From Bifidobacteriaceae bacterium (GTDB taxonomy: Bacteria > Actinomycetota > Actinomycetes > Actinomycetales > WQXJ01): 7,768 nt of DNA. Below are positions 1-6,597 of this stretch, one piece after another; within the stretch, counting starts at the first letter, position 1; each line of letters starts with the position of its first letter. The stretch lies in assembly GCA_031279575.1 (NCBI GenBank), contig JAITIG010000137.1:1-7768 (forward strand), read 5' to 3'. Under the pieces are notes generated by a model that saw only the letters and a program-made list of their open reading frames with translations, was not told the origin of the DNA and ran no database searches. A program made the position numbers and the translations under genes.

Positions 1-10
1 CGCCCTGTGA

Positions 11-22
11 TGTCTCGGGACA
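11..22. other. Imperfect palindrome, possible IS481-type element edge
   Basis: The 12-mer TGTCTCGGGACA is an imperfect palindrome: TGTC/GACA arms, with one T-G pair inside. A TGA at 8-10 precedes it and would end any plus-strand gene entering from the left in that frame (last codons GCC CTG). From memory, palindromes of the form ATGTCYCGRGACAT are common near the ends of IS481-family elements in actinobacteria, so this could mark the end of an element lying left of the window. No transposase is present here, and the call rests on recalled pattern only. Confidence 0.25.
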
Positions 23-25
23 TAG

Positions 26-64
26 GGAACCGGTGAACCCGCGAAACGTGGGTTCACCGGTTTC
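26..64 (+). terminator. Long hairpin, likely transcription terminator
   Basis: Positions 28-40 (AACCGGTGAACCC) pair perfectly with 50-62. The stem extends outward by a G-T and a G-C pair (26-27 with 63-64) and inward through C42-G48 and G43-C47 to an AAA loop. The plus-strand sequence after the stem is T-rich (TTTCGTGTTTT, 61-71), as in an intrinsic terminator for a plus-strand gene ending at or left of position 10. It could also stop minus-strand transcripts coming from the beta-helix gene 300 bp away, but that strand lacks a good T tract. An alternative weaker hairpin, 41-47 with 60-66, would compete with it. Confidence 0.55.
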
Positions 65-190
65 GTGTTTTGCCGGCGGGTTGGTAGGTCCTGGTCGGGT
101 CGAGTTGGAGTTGTCGGAGGATCTCGCCTTGGCCCCGGCCCCCGCCGGCGGCCGCCCGGTCAGCCCTGTTGCCCGCCCCAGCCCCGCGGC

Positions 191-346
191 GCGCCCGATG
201 CCGCCGAGCCGGGGGCGGCATCGGCCACTGGGTGGGCGCGGCGCCCGGACTGCGCCCGATGCAGCCGAGCCGGGGGCGGCATCGGCCACTGGGTGGGAGC
301 GGCGCCCGGACTGCGCCCGATGCAGCCGAGCCGGGGGCGGCATCGG
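191..346. repeat. 61-bp tandem repeat, 2.6 copies, each with a hairpin
   Basis: Copies start at 191, 252 and 313. Copies 1 and 2 differ at only 2 of 61 positions, and copy 3 matches copy 2 for its first 34 bases before diverging. Each copy carries an inverted repeat: CCGATGCCGCC (195-205) pairs perfectly with 214-224 across an 8-nt loop, and copies 2 and 3 have one mismatch in the 11-bp stem. The period is not a multiple of three, so successive copies would be read in different frames, which argues against coding. The array ends 12 bp from the stop codon of the minus-strand beta-helix gene and lies in its 3' flank. The rest of 1-358 shows no gene I can support. Confidence 0.9.
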
Positions 347-358
347 GCGCTGGGGGGC

Positions 359-2389
359 TCAAGGGGCGGTGTAGCGCTGGACGCAGCCGGCCGAGGTTAG
401 CTTGGGCAGCTGGGGTATGACGCAGACCGGGCCGCCCAGAGAGTCGGTCACGGTGACATTGCGCAAGGTCACATAGCCGGTGTTGGCGGCGGTGTAGGTG
501 AACCAAATCTCCTCGCCGGAGGAGACGCTGGCGCCCGACTCGACCAAATCGCCGCCGGACACAATCGCGTCATGGCCCTCCTTGGCCTCATCTATGCTGA
601 CGTTCTCCCAGGCCCGCAGGTCAAAGTCGAGGCGGGGCGTGAGGCACTGGCCCAGAGTCGGCACATCCACCACCCGCGAATAATGGGAGGATTCGAGCTG
701 CCCCGCCTCGCTGGCGGAGCCTTGGGTTTGCAGCCGCAGCTTGCCTCCCTCGGCGGGGGGCAGCTCCGGCACGGTGACCGTGGCCAACCCGCTCTGATCC
801 GGCGCCACGTTTTCAACCGAGCCGAGGTAGACCTCGGCGGTGCGCCCGGCGGTGTAGTAGAAGTCGAGCGCCACCGGGGCGGTCGGCACCTGGTAGCCGC
901 TGGGGGCGGTCTGCTGGACCACCTGAACTTGGAGCTCGCAGGCGCCGGTGACCTTCGGCTGTTGCGGGTACCAGGTGATGATCCGGTGGTTGGTGGTCGC
1001 GTCGTTGTTCACCACCAGGTGGCTTGCGCCAGACGCCGCCCCGGTCTCCTCGGCTATGGCGTCGCCTGTGGCGCTGGCGCTGGCGGCGCCGAAGGTATTG
1101 CGGCGCATGGTCACCACCCCGGCATTGGCCAACGCCACCCCCGCGGTCGCGTAGCCGTCAAAGTGGTTGTCCTCGATGCGCAGGTTTGACGCTTGGCCAG
1201 CGGTGGCGGCTTTGCCGTCCCAGTAGATGGCGGCGGCTTGGCTGTTAGGCGAGGCCGCGTTGTCGAAGGTGTTGTGGCGCACCCAGTTGGCGCCGCTCAG
1301 CTGCCTATTGGCCGGCAAGACGATAGTCGCGTCGGTGAGGTCGCCGCTGTCGCTGCGGATGTCGGTGAAGGTGTTGTAGCGGATGTCGATGTCGGAAGAG
1401 GCAAGCGCCTTCGAGAGGTCGATCACCCGGCGCTTGTACAGATCCACGATGTACGGGAAGTGGGTGAACTGCGAGCTTTCGATCACCAGGTTGTTGACCG
1501 CCAAACCGGAGACCGCGATGCCTATGGTGGCGCAGCCCTGGCCGGTTTGGCCGGAGCAAAGGGTCGAACCGCCCACGGGAGTGTTGTCGATTGTCACTTT
1601 CGAGATGGTGACGTCCTTGACCGAGGTGTTGGCGGCCAACGACGAATCCCTGATGGTGATGGCGCCCGAGGTCTGCTCGGCGTTGTAAAGCCGCCCCACC
1701 TTGTAGTTGCGGATGGTCACGCCATCGGCCCCGGGGAGGATGTAAACCAAGCGCTCGGAGTAATAGTTCTCCGTTTGGATGAACTCGCCGCCGTCCAGCA
1801 ACGACCCGTCCGAGTCGGGGCCGAAGACGATCGACGTCTCGCCCGCGCCAACGTTGGTGAAGTTGAGCAGCTTGGTGTTTTCAGCTTCGATCCAGAAGGC
1901 GCAACTCGAATCGTCCTCTTTCGGGAGCACTCCCAAGTTGTTGAGCAAGTCGATGGTGACGGTGCGTGTGACGTGGAAATAGGCGCCGTACCGATCCGCG
2001 TCTGTGACACCGGCCGTGGCCTGCATGCGCAGTGCGCCTTGGTTCGGCATCGAGATGGTCCCTGAGAACCCCTCCTCGAGCGTGATCAGGATCTCCGCGT
2101 CGGTCTCGGCTATGGCGTTGGCCTGCTCGATGGCCGCCCTGAGCGAGCACTTGCCGGAGGTCTCGGTCTCGCACTTGGCGTCGGCGGTGTTGGCGTCCTT
2201 GGCGCCGGCCTCGGCCGTGTTGACGTAAAAGATGATCTGCTCGGCGGCGCGCGCGCTGGCGCCAGGCAACCCGGCAAGGGCGCTCAAGGCCAAGCCCAGG
2301 CCGGTGGCCAGGGCCACAGCCCACGCGACTGGCCGCGGACCGGCCCCCAGGCCACCCAGCCGCTGGGACTTACGGCTGTTGTCTCGCAT
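359..2389 (-). CDS. Secreted CSLREA / parallel beta-helix protein, C-terminus probably truncated
   Basis: This 676-residue protein has a signal peptide: a basic N-terminus (MRDNSRKSQR), a hydrophobic stretch at about 21-42, and ASARA|AE cleavage near 48. Mature residues 73-92 contain C73 and C81-SLRAAI-EQANA, a variant of the CSLREA motif found at the start of many secreted beta-helix proteins. Residues of about 130-470 carry degenerate right-handed beta-helix turns (IRYNTF, VRHNTF, IEDNHF, MRRNTF). A beta-sandwich-like region follows to about 590. The last 64 residues begin a DUF11/DUF7507-like domain (WFTYTAANTGYVTLRNVTVTD) but stop at CVQRYTAP, where the family normally continues with a TQADVDAG-like strand. 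No LPXTG anchor is present, and none is seen in the other minus-strand frames downstream. The role is probably cell-surface or extracellular, perhaps adhesion or glycan binding; the ligand is unknown. The ATG has no clear ribosome binding site. Base composition is lower in G+C than its neighbours (33/60 at 1921-1980), which suggests a different origin. Confidence 0.8.
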   Translation of the reverse strand: MRDNSRKSQRLGGLGAGPRPVAWAVALATGLGLALSALAGLPGASARAAEQIIFYVNTAEAGAKDANTADAKCETETSGKCSLRAAIEQANAIAETDAEILITLEEGFSGTISMPNQGALRMQATAGVTDADRYGAYFHVTRTVTIDLLNNLGVLPKEDDSSCAFWIEAENTKLLNFTNVGAGETSIVFGPDSDGSLLDGGEFIQTENYYSERLVYILPGADGVTIRNYKVGRLYNAEQTSGAITIRDSSLAANTSVKDVTISKVTIDNTPVGGSTLCSGQTGQGCATIGIAVSGLAVNNLVIESSQFTHFPYIVDLYKRRVIDLSKALASSDIDIRYNTFTDIRSDSGDLTDATIVLPANRQLSGANWVRHNTFDNAASPNSQAAAIYWDGKAATAGQASNLRIEDNHFDGYATAGVALANAGVVTMRRNTFGAASASATGDAIAEETGAASGASHLVVNNDATTNHRIITWYPQQPKVTGACELQVQVVQQTAPSGYQVPTAPVALDFYYTAGRTAEVYLGSVENVAPDQSGLATVTVPELPPAEGGKLRLQTQGSASEAGQLESSHYSRVVDVPTLGQCLTPRLDFDLRAWENVSIDEAKEGHDAIVSGGDLVESGASVSSGEEIWFTYTAANTGYVTLRNVTVTDSLGGPVCVIPQLPKLTSAGCVQRYTAP

Positions 2390-2452
2390 GCACTTGGCAA
2401 CGGGTTCGCCAGCCGTGATATTCCCAAGGCTGCGGTTGCGCCCCCCGGGGCC

Positions 2453-2684
2453 GGGCCTGGCGGCCGGCTCTGGGGTCCGGCTCTGGGGTCCGGCTCTGGG
2501 GTTCGGCTCTGGGGTCCGGTTCTGGCAGCCGGGCTGGCGGCCGGCTCTGGAGTCCGGGCCTGGCGGCCGGTTCTGTGGTCCGGGTCCGGGGGCCGGGTCT
2601 GGCGGCCGGTTCTGGGGTCCGGTTCTGGGGTCCGGCTCTGGCGGCCGGGCTGGCGGCCGGCTCTGGGGTCCGGGTTCGGGGGCC
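2453..2684. repeat. 13-bp tandem array, about 18 units
   Basis: Consecutive units begin at 2453, 2466, 2479, 2492, 2505, 2518 and so on to 2672. Two are shortened to 12 bp (2531 and 2647). Most units are either GGCTCTGGGGTCC-like or GGGCCTGGCGGCC-like. The two 12-bp units are each followed by a near-identical unit and lie 116 bp apart, so a nine-unit block may itself have been duplicated. The array fills most of the 327-bp gap between the purD stop and the start of the beta-helix gene, so it lies in the 3' region of purD and upstream of the beta-helix gene. Thirteen is not a multiple of three. The frames that stay open across it give only proline/arginine- or glycine-rich low-complexity peptides, so I treat it as noncoding. 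Confidence 0.93.
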
Positions 2685-2716
2685 GGGCTCCAGTTGGCCC
2701 CGAGCCGCCCCGCCGG

Positions 2717-3973
2717 TCAGGCCACGGCCGCGCGCAGCGCTATATCGCCGCGGTGGTGCGAGCCCTCCAAGCGGATCGAGTTGATGCCGGCGTAGGCCCG
2801 GTCCCGCGCCGCCGCCAAATTGGGTCCCAAGCCGACCACCGACAAAACCCGCCCGCCGGCCGCCACCAACTCGCCCGCCTGGTCCAACTTGGTGCCGGCC
2901 TGCAGCACATAGACCCCGGGGATGGCCTCGGCCGCCGCCACGCCCCTGACCGGGTCCCCGGCCCGGGGCTGGCCGGGGTAGCCGGCCGCCGCCAGGACCA
3001 CCGTGACCGCGCTGTCCTTGGACCACGCCAGAGCGCCGATGCCGTCCAAAGCGCCCTCGGCGGCCGCCATCAGCACCTGGGACAGCGGTGTGGCCAGGCG
3101 CGCCAGCACCACCTGGGTCTCCGGGTCGCCGAAGCGGACATTGAACTCCACCACCCGCAGCCCCTTCGAGGTCAGAGCCAGACCGCAGTACAGCAGGCCC
3201 TGGAAGGGAGTGCCGCGCCGCGCCATCTCCGCCACAGTTGGCCGCGCCACCCGGGCCAGCACTTCTGCGACCAGGCCGGGCGGCGCCCACGGCAGGGGCG
3301 AGTAGGCCCCCATGCCGCCGGTGTTGGCGCCTTTGTCGCCATCGAGCGCCCGTTTGAAATCTTGCGCCGGTGCCAGCGCCAAGGTGGTCTGGCCGTCCGT
3401 GACGCAGAACAGCGACACCTCCGGCCCGTCCAAAAACTCCTCCACCACAACCTTGGAGCCCTGGTCAAAGCAAGCTTGGGCGTGCGCCAGGGCGGCTTCC
3501 CGCGAGTCCGTCACCACCACGCCCTTGCCGGCCGCCAGGCCGTCGTGCTTGACCACAAACGGCGGCCCAAACAGGTCCAGCGCGGCTGCCGCCTGGTCGC
3601 GGGTGCCCGTCAAACGCGCCTCGGCGGTGGGCACGCCGGCGGCGGCCATGACCTCCTTGGCGAAAGCCTTCGACCCCTCCAGGCGGGCGGCCGCCGCGCT
3701 GGGGCCGAAGCACGCCACCTTGGCGGCGCGCAGCGAATCGGCCACGCCATCGACCAGCGGGGCCTCGGGGCCAACCACCACCAGGTCCGCCCGCAGGCGC
3801 CGGGCCAGGTAGGCCACCGCCGGGCCGGAGGTGAGATCGACCGGGTGGGTCTGGGCCAGCTGGGCCATGCCCGGGTTGCCGGGGGCGGCGAACAGCGCGT
3901 GGCCGCCCTCGCGGTGCAGCCCATGGACGATGGCGTGTTCGCGGGCGCCGGAGCCCAGCACAAGGATCCTCAC
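2717..3973 (-). CDS. purD: Phosphoribosylamine-glycine ligase (GAR synthetase)
   Basis: The enzyme joins glycine to phosphoribosylamine with ATP, the second step of cytoplasmic de novo purine synthesis. At 418 residues from the GTG start, it is full length for PurD. The N-domain opens with RILVLGSGAREHAI (2-15) and has APGNPGMA (30-37) and VVVGPEAPLVDG (65-76). The ATP-grasp core follows: GSKAFAKE (100-107), VKHDGLAAGKGV (141-152), EEFLDGPEVS (178-187) and DKGANTGGMGAYSP (213-226). The metal-binding segment EFNVRFGDPETQ is at 276-287. The C-terminal domain is intact. The GTG at 3971-3973 is chosen because family homology begins exactly there; upstream codons in the same frame show no homology. 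It stands alone, without other pur genes nearby, and is divergent from the cation transporter. No ribosome binding site is clear, and a -10-like hexamer sits close upstream. Confidence 0.97.
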   Translation of the reverse strand: MRILVLGSGAREHAIVHGLHREGGHALFAAPGNPGMAQLAQTHPVDLTSGPAVAYLARRLRADLVVVGPEAPLVDGVADSLRAAKVACFGPSAAAARLEGSKAFAKEVMAAAGVPTAEARLTGTRDQAAAALDLFGPPFVVKHDGLAAGKGVVVTDSREAALAHAQACFDQGSKVVVEEFLDGPEVSLFCVTDGQTTLALAPAQDFKRALDGDKGANTGGMGAYSPLPWAPPGLVAEVLARVARPTVAEMARRGTPFQGLLYCGLALTSKGLRVVEFNVRFGDPETQVVLARLATPLSQVLMAAAEGALDGIGALAWSKDSAVTVVLAAAGYPGQPRAGDPVRGVAAAEAIPGVYVLQAGTKLDQAGELVAAGGRVLSVVGLGPNLAAARDRAYAGINSIRLEGSHHRGDIALRAAVA

Positions 3974-3980
3974 CCGGACC

Positions 3981-3986
3981 AGCCTA
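3981..3986 (-). promoter_or_regulatory. Candidate purD -10 box, leaderless transcript
   Basis: On the minus strand TAGGCT (TAnnnT) ends 7 nt before the GTG of purD. That spacing would put the transcription start on or next to the start codon, the arrangement of leaderless actinobacterial genes. It fits with the absence of a Shine-Dalgarno sequence. No convincing -35 is visible. Confidence 0.4.
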
Positions 3987-4032
3987 GTGCGGTGGTCGGC
4001 GCGGGCCGCCCACCTGGGCGAATACTTTCCGT

Positions 4033-4038
4033 TAGAGT
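4033..4038 (+). promoter_or_regulatory. Candidate -10 box for the cation transporter
   Basis: TAGAGT fits the actinobacterial TAnnnT -10 pattern and lies 37 nt before the TTG start, within the 102-bp divergent region shared with purD. No recognisable -35 is seen, so this is a weak call. Confidence 0.3.
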
Positions 4039-4061
4039 GGCGTCGGCAACCCGAACTGCGA

Positions 4062-4069
4062 AAGAGAGG
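4062..4069 (+). promoter_or_regulatory. Ribosome binding site deciding a TTG start
   Basis: AAGAGAGG lies 6 nt before the TTG at 4076-4078. This spacing decides the start of the cation transporter within a frame that stays open for more than a kilobase upstream, antisense to purD. Confidence 0.8.
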
Positions 4070-4075
4070 CCCAAC

Positions 4076-4990
4076 TTGAGCGCGCACGGCGGAACCAAGG
4101 CGATCATCGCGGCGCTCAGCGCCAACCTGGGGATCGCGGTGACCAAGTTCGCCGCCTTCGCCTTGTCCGGGTCCAGCGCCATGCTGGCCGAGGCCGTCCA
4201 CTCGGTGGCCGATTCAGGCAACCAGTTGCTGCTGCTGTGGGGCGGGCGGGAGGCCCGCCGGCCGGCCGATTCCAAGCACCCCTTTGGCTACGGCCAAGGC
4301 CGCTACTTCTGGTCTTTTGTGGTGGCGCTGGTGTTGTTCTCGCTGGGCGGGCTGTTTGCCCTCTACGAGGCCTACGAGAAGTTCCGCCACCCCGAGCCGA
4401 TCAGCGCGTGGCCTTGGGTGCCACTGGCGGTGGTGGCCTTGGCGCTGGTGATGGAGGCCTTCTCGCTGCGCACCGCCGTGCGGGAGACCCGGCCGGTCAA
4501 AGGCGATCTGGGCTGGTTCCAGTTTGTGCGCCGCTCCAAGCTGCCCGAGTTGCCGGTGGTCCTGCTGGAGGACACAGCCGCCCTGCTTGGCCTGGTGCTG
4601 GCCGGGCTCGGGGTGGGGTTGACGCTGCTGACCGGAGACGGGCGCTGGGACGCGGCCGGCTCGGCCGCCATCGGCGCGCTGCTGGTGGCGGTGGCCGCCA
4701 TCCTGGCCGTGGAGATGAAGTCGCTGCTGCTGGGCGAGGGGGCGGCGCCGGAGCAGATCGACGCCATCGAGCAGGCCTTGGTGGGCGGCGGGATCGCCTC
4801 GCTGATCCACCTGCGGGCGATGCACCTGGGTCCCGACGAGTTGCTGGTGGCGGCCAAGGTCGAACCGCGGGCGGGCTTGTCGCTGGAGCAGCTGGCCCAG
4901 GCCGTCGATGCCGCCGAGGCGCGCGCCCGGCAGGCCGTGCCGCTGCGGCTGACGATCTACCTCGAACCCGATCTGCGCCGTTCCGCCTGA
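4076..4990 (+). CDS. Cation diffusion facilitator family transporter (ZnT9-like)
   Basis: This 304-residue inner-membrane protein is predicted to export divalent metal ions (zinc or a similar cation) in exchange for protons. Six hydrophobic segments are visible: about 9-30, 33-57, 76-97, 112-130, 158-186 and 193-217. The metal site residues of transmembrane helix 2 appear as E39-x2-H42-x3-D46-x2-N49 (AEAVHSVADSGN). The HPFGYGQGRYFW signature is at 68-79. The helix 5 motif LLEDTAALLG (163-172) is the version typical of the SLC30A9/ZnT9-like branch rather than the HxxxD form of classical zinc exporters. A short cytoplasmic C-terminal domain (about 218-304) follows, starting KSLLLGEGA. The start is TTG with a strong ribosome binding site. 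The gene is divergent from purD and convergent with the YihS-like gene. The metal cannot be told from sequence: ZnT9-type proteins are less well characterised, and no metal-sensing regulator is nearby. Confidence 0.93.
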   Translation: MSAHGGTKAIIAALSANLGIAVTKFAAFALSGSSAMLAEAVHSVADSGNQLLLLWGGREARRPADSKHPFGYGQGRYFWSFVVALVLFSLGGLFALYEAYEKFRHPEPISAWPWVPLAVVALALVMEAFSLRTAVRETRPVKGDLGWFQFVRRSKLPELPVVLLEDTAALLGLVLAGLGVGLTLLTGDGRWDAAGSAAIGALLVAVAAILAVEMKSLLLGEGAAPEQIDAIEQALVGGGIASLIHLRAMHLGPDELLVAAKVEPRAGLSLEQLAQAVDAAEARARQAVPLRLTIYLEPDLRRSA

Positions 4991-5013
4991 AGCCGCCCGC
5001 CCGCCCCGCCGCC

Positions 5014-5165
5014 GGGGTGGACGGCGCCGCGGCGGGCCGCGCGGGGGCCAGGGCCGCCCGGGGGCCGGGCTGGGGCGGGGTGGACGGCGCCGCGCCGGGC
5101 CGCGCGGGGGCCAGGGCCGACCGGGGGCCGGGCTGGGGCGGGGTGGACGGCGCCGCGGCGGGCCG
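5014..5165. repeat. 63-bp tandem repeat, 2.4 copies, between convergent genes
   Basis: Copies start at 5014, 5077 and 5140. The first two differ at 2 of 63 positions, and the last matches copy 1 for 26 bases. Each full copy contains GGGGTGGACGGCGCCGC near its start and CCGGGGGCCGGG near its end (5058-5069, 5121-5132). The array fills the 178-bp space between the stop codons of the cation transporter and the YihS-like gene, where a bidirectional terminator would be expected, but there is no T-tract. The period is a multiple of three and frames stay open on both strands, yet they give only low-complexity Gly/Ala/Arg or Pro/Arg peptides without a start signal. Confidence 0.92.
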
Positions 5166-5168
5166 GGG

Positions 5169-6407
5169 TCAGATGGCGGGGACTTTGTCCAGCAGGCCCT
5201 GGCGCAGCGCGGTGGCCAGGGTTGGGGCCAGGGGCAGGCGCGGGATCAAGGTTGCCTGCAGGGCGTGGTAGAGGTCTGGTTTGCCCTCCCACACCTGGCC
5301 TTGGACAGCTCCCTGCTCGGACACCTCGTGGTGCCAAGAGCCCGCCTCGGTGTCGATGAAGCGCTGGGCGATCATGTCCCACCAGCGGGAATACAGATGG
5401 TGGTAGAGCGGGTCGCCGGTGGCGCGATAGGCGGTCACGGCCGCGCCCACGGCCTCGGCCGCCACCCAATGCAGGCGGGCGCGGATCACCGGGCGGCCGT
5501 CCCAGTCGGTGGTGTAGACAAACCCCGGCGTGGGCGAATCCCGCCAGCCGTCCAGGTAGGCCCGGCGGAACAACTCCTCGGCGGCTGGCTTCATCCACAA
5601 AGGCGCCGCCTGGCCCAGGGCCGCCCGCAACTCCAGAATCAACCTGGACCACTCGAAGCCGTGGCCGGGTGTGGCCCCGTAAGGCCTGAACTGGTCCTCC
5701 GGGTTGTCCTGGTTGTAGTCCAGCAGCGGTTGCCAATCCTTGGTGAAATGCTCCGGGATGCGCCAATCAAGATCCGCCGCCTCGCCCACCACCCATTCGG
5801 CGATGGCCAGGGCCCGCGACCGCCAGCGCGAATCCCCGGTGACATCGGCCGCCGCCAGATAGGCCTCGACGGTGTGCATGTTGGCGTTGACGCCCCGGTA
5901 GTCCTCCGAGCCTGTGAAATCGCGGTTGAACAGGTCCACCACCAGGCCCTCGCCGGCCTCCCGGAAATGCACATTCTGGCTGGTCAGGGCCCGTTTGAGG
6001 ACTTCTGGCGCGCCGGGCAGGCCGGCCACGGCGGCTGAGGCGGCGCCCAAGATGACAAAGGCGTGGGCGTAGGCCGCTTTGGTTGGGTCGGTCGGGGCGC
6101 CGTCTGGGGCGATCTGCGAGTACCAGCCGCCGTGGTCTTGGTCGGCGAAGGGGCCGAGCAGCGCGTCCACCCCGTGCTGGGCCAGCGGGGCGCACCAAGC
6201 GTGGCCCATCAGCGCGCCGAGCGCGTAAACATGCGTCATGCGGCAGGTGATCCAAAGGTCCAGCGGCGCGTCCAACTGCGGCCGGCCGGCCGCGTCCAAC
6301 CAGGCGAAGCCGCTCGGCGCCTGGCTGGCGGCGCGGCCAAACTCCAACAGGCGGACCGACTCCTGGTTCAACCACTCGACGTGCTGGCGCCAATCCGAAC
6401 CACGCAT
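5169..6407 (-). CDS. AGE-family epimerase/isomerase, YihS-like
   Basis: This cytoplasmic (alpha/alpha)6-barrel sugar isomerase has 412 residues, close to the 413 of E. coli YihS, and resembles it along its whole length. YihS interconverts sulfoquinovose and sulfofructose and also acts on mannose/fructose. Conserved blocks are FGWL-like FAWLD (34-38), LWITCRMTHVY (51-61, active-site Arg56), GGWY (93-96), EDYRGVNANMHTVEAYL (168-184, with Asn176 and His178), DYNQDNPEDQFRPYGATPGHGFEW (230-253, with His249 and Glu252), GFVYTTDWDGRPV (295-307) and KPDLYHAL (376-383, with His381). All expected catalytic histidines are present. The ATG has AAGGAG 5 nt upstream. No sulfoglycolysis kinase, aldolase or transporter genes adjoin it, so mannose, lyxose or a related aldose is at least as likely a substrate as sulfoquinovose. 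Confidence 0.92.
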   Translation of the reverse strand: MRGSDWRQHVEWLNQESVRLLEFGRAASQAPSGFAWLDAAGRPQLDAPLDLWITCRMTHVYALGALMGHAWCAPLAQHGVDALLGPFADQDHGGWYSQIAPDGAPTDPTKAAYAHAFVILGAASAAVAGLPGAPEVLKRALTSQNVHFREAGEGLVVDLFNRDFTGSEDYRGVNANMHTVEAYLAAADVTGDSRWRSRALAIAEWVVGEAADLDWRIPEHFTKDWQPLLDYNQDNPEDQFRPYGATPGHGFEWSRLILELRAALGQAAPLWMKPAAEELFRRAYLDGWRDSPTPGFVYTTDWDGRPVIRARLHWVAAEAVGAAVTAYRATGDPLYHHLYSRWWDMIAQRFIDTEAGSWHHEVSEQGAVQGQVWEGKPDLYHALQATLIPRLPLAPTLATALRQGLLDKVPAI

Positions 6408-6412
6408 GGCCG

Positions 6413-6449
6413 CTCCTTCGAGGCGGGGGGACAGTTCCCCAACAGGTTA
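6413..6449 (-). promoter_or_regulatory. Promoter, operator-like palindrome and ribosome binding site of the YihS-like gene
   Basis: On the minus strand, in order: TAACCT (6449-6444), a good TAnnnT -10 box in the context GAGGGTAACCTG; GGGGAACTGTCCCC (6440-6427), with 5-nt arms GGGGA/TCCCC around four bases; and AAGGAG (6418-6413), 5 nt before the ATG. The palindrome would cover the expected transcription start, where a repressor could act. No -35 stands out. The remaining upstream sequence to the next stop codon (6450-6597) is GC-rich and holds no other feature I can support. Confidence 0.5.
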
Positions 6450-6597
6450 CCCTCGATCCGCCGCTGATGGCCGTGGCCACCGGCGCCAGGCGGCCGCGCC
6501 GGGCGCTCCTGGCCGGCGATGGCGAGCCGGCGGCCTGCGGATCTGGCCCGCGGGCGCCCAGCGCGCCTGGCTGGCGAGCGGCGCGGCGGGTTGCGGC

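Noticed and set aside
33..506. Short open frames on both strands across the 61-bp array
   Set aside because: The 61-bp period shifts frame at each copy, and the translations are low-complexity with no motif or start signal.
572..2065. Plus-strand open frames opposite the beta-helix gene
   Set aside because: The minus strand encodes a signal peptide, the CSLREA motif and beta-helix turns. The plus-strand translations are compositionally odd and show no recognisable motif.
2370..3290. Minus-strand open frame with a proline/arginine-rich tail through the 13-bp array
   Set aside because: It overlaps purD in another frame, and its repeat-derived tail is only the array read through.
2753..4075. 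Long plus-strand open frame antisense to purD, continuous with the cation transporter frame
   Set aside because: It is the shadow of purD in high-GC DNA. Transporter homology begins at the TTG at 4076, which has its own ribosome binding site, and the upstream translation shows no family features.
4237..5271. Plus-strand open frame continuing through the 63-bp repeat
   Set aside because: It is out of frame with the transporter, has low-complexity Gly/Ala/Arg composition and ends inside the isomerase gene on the other strand.
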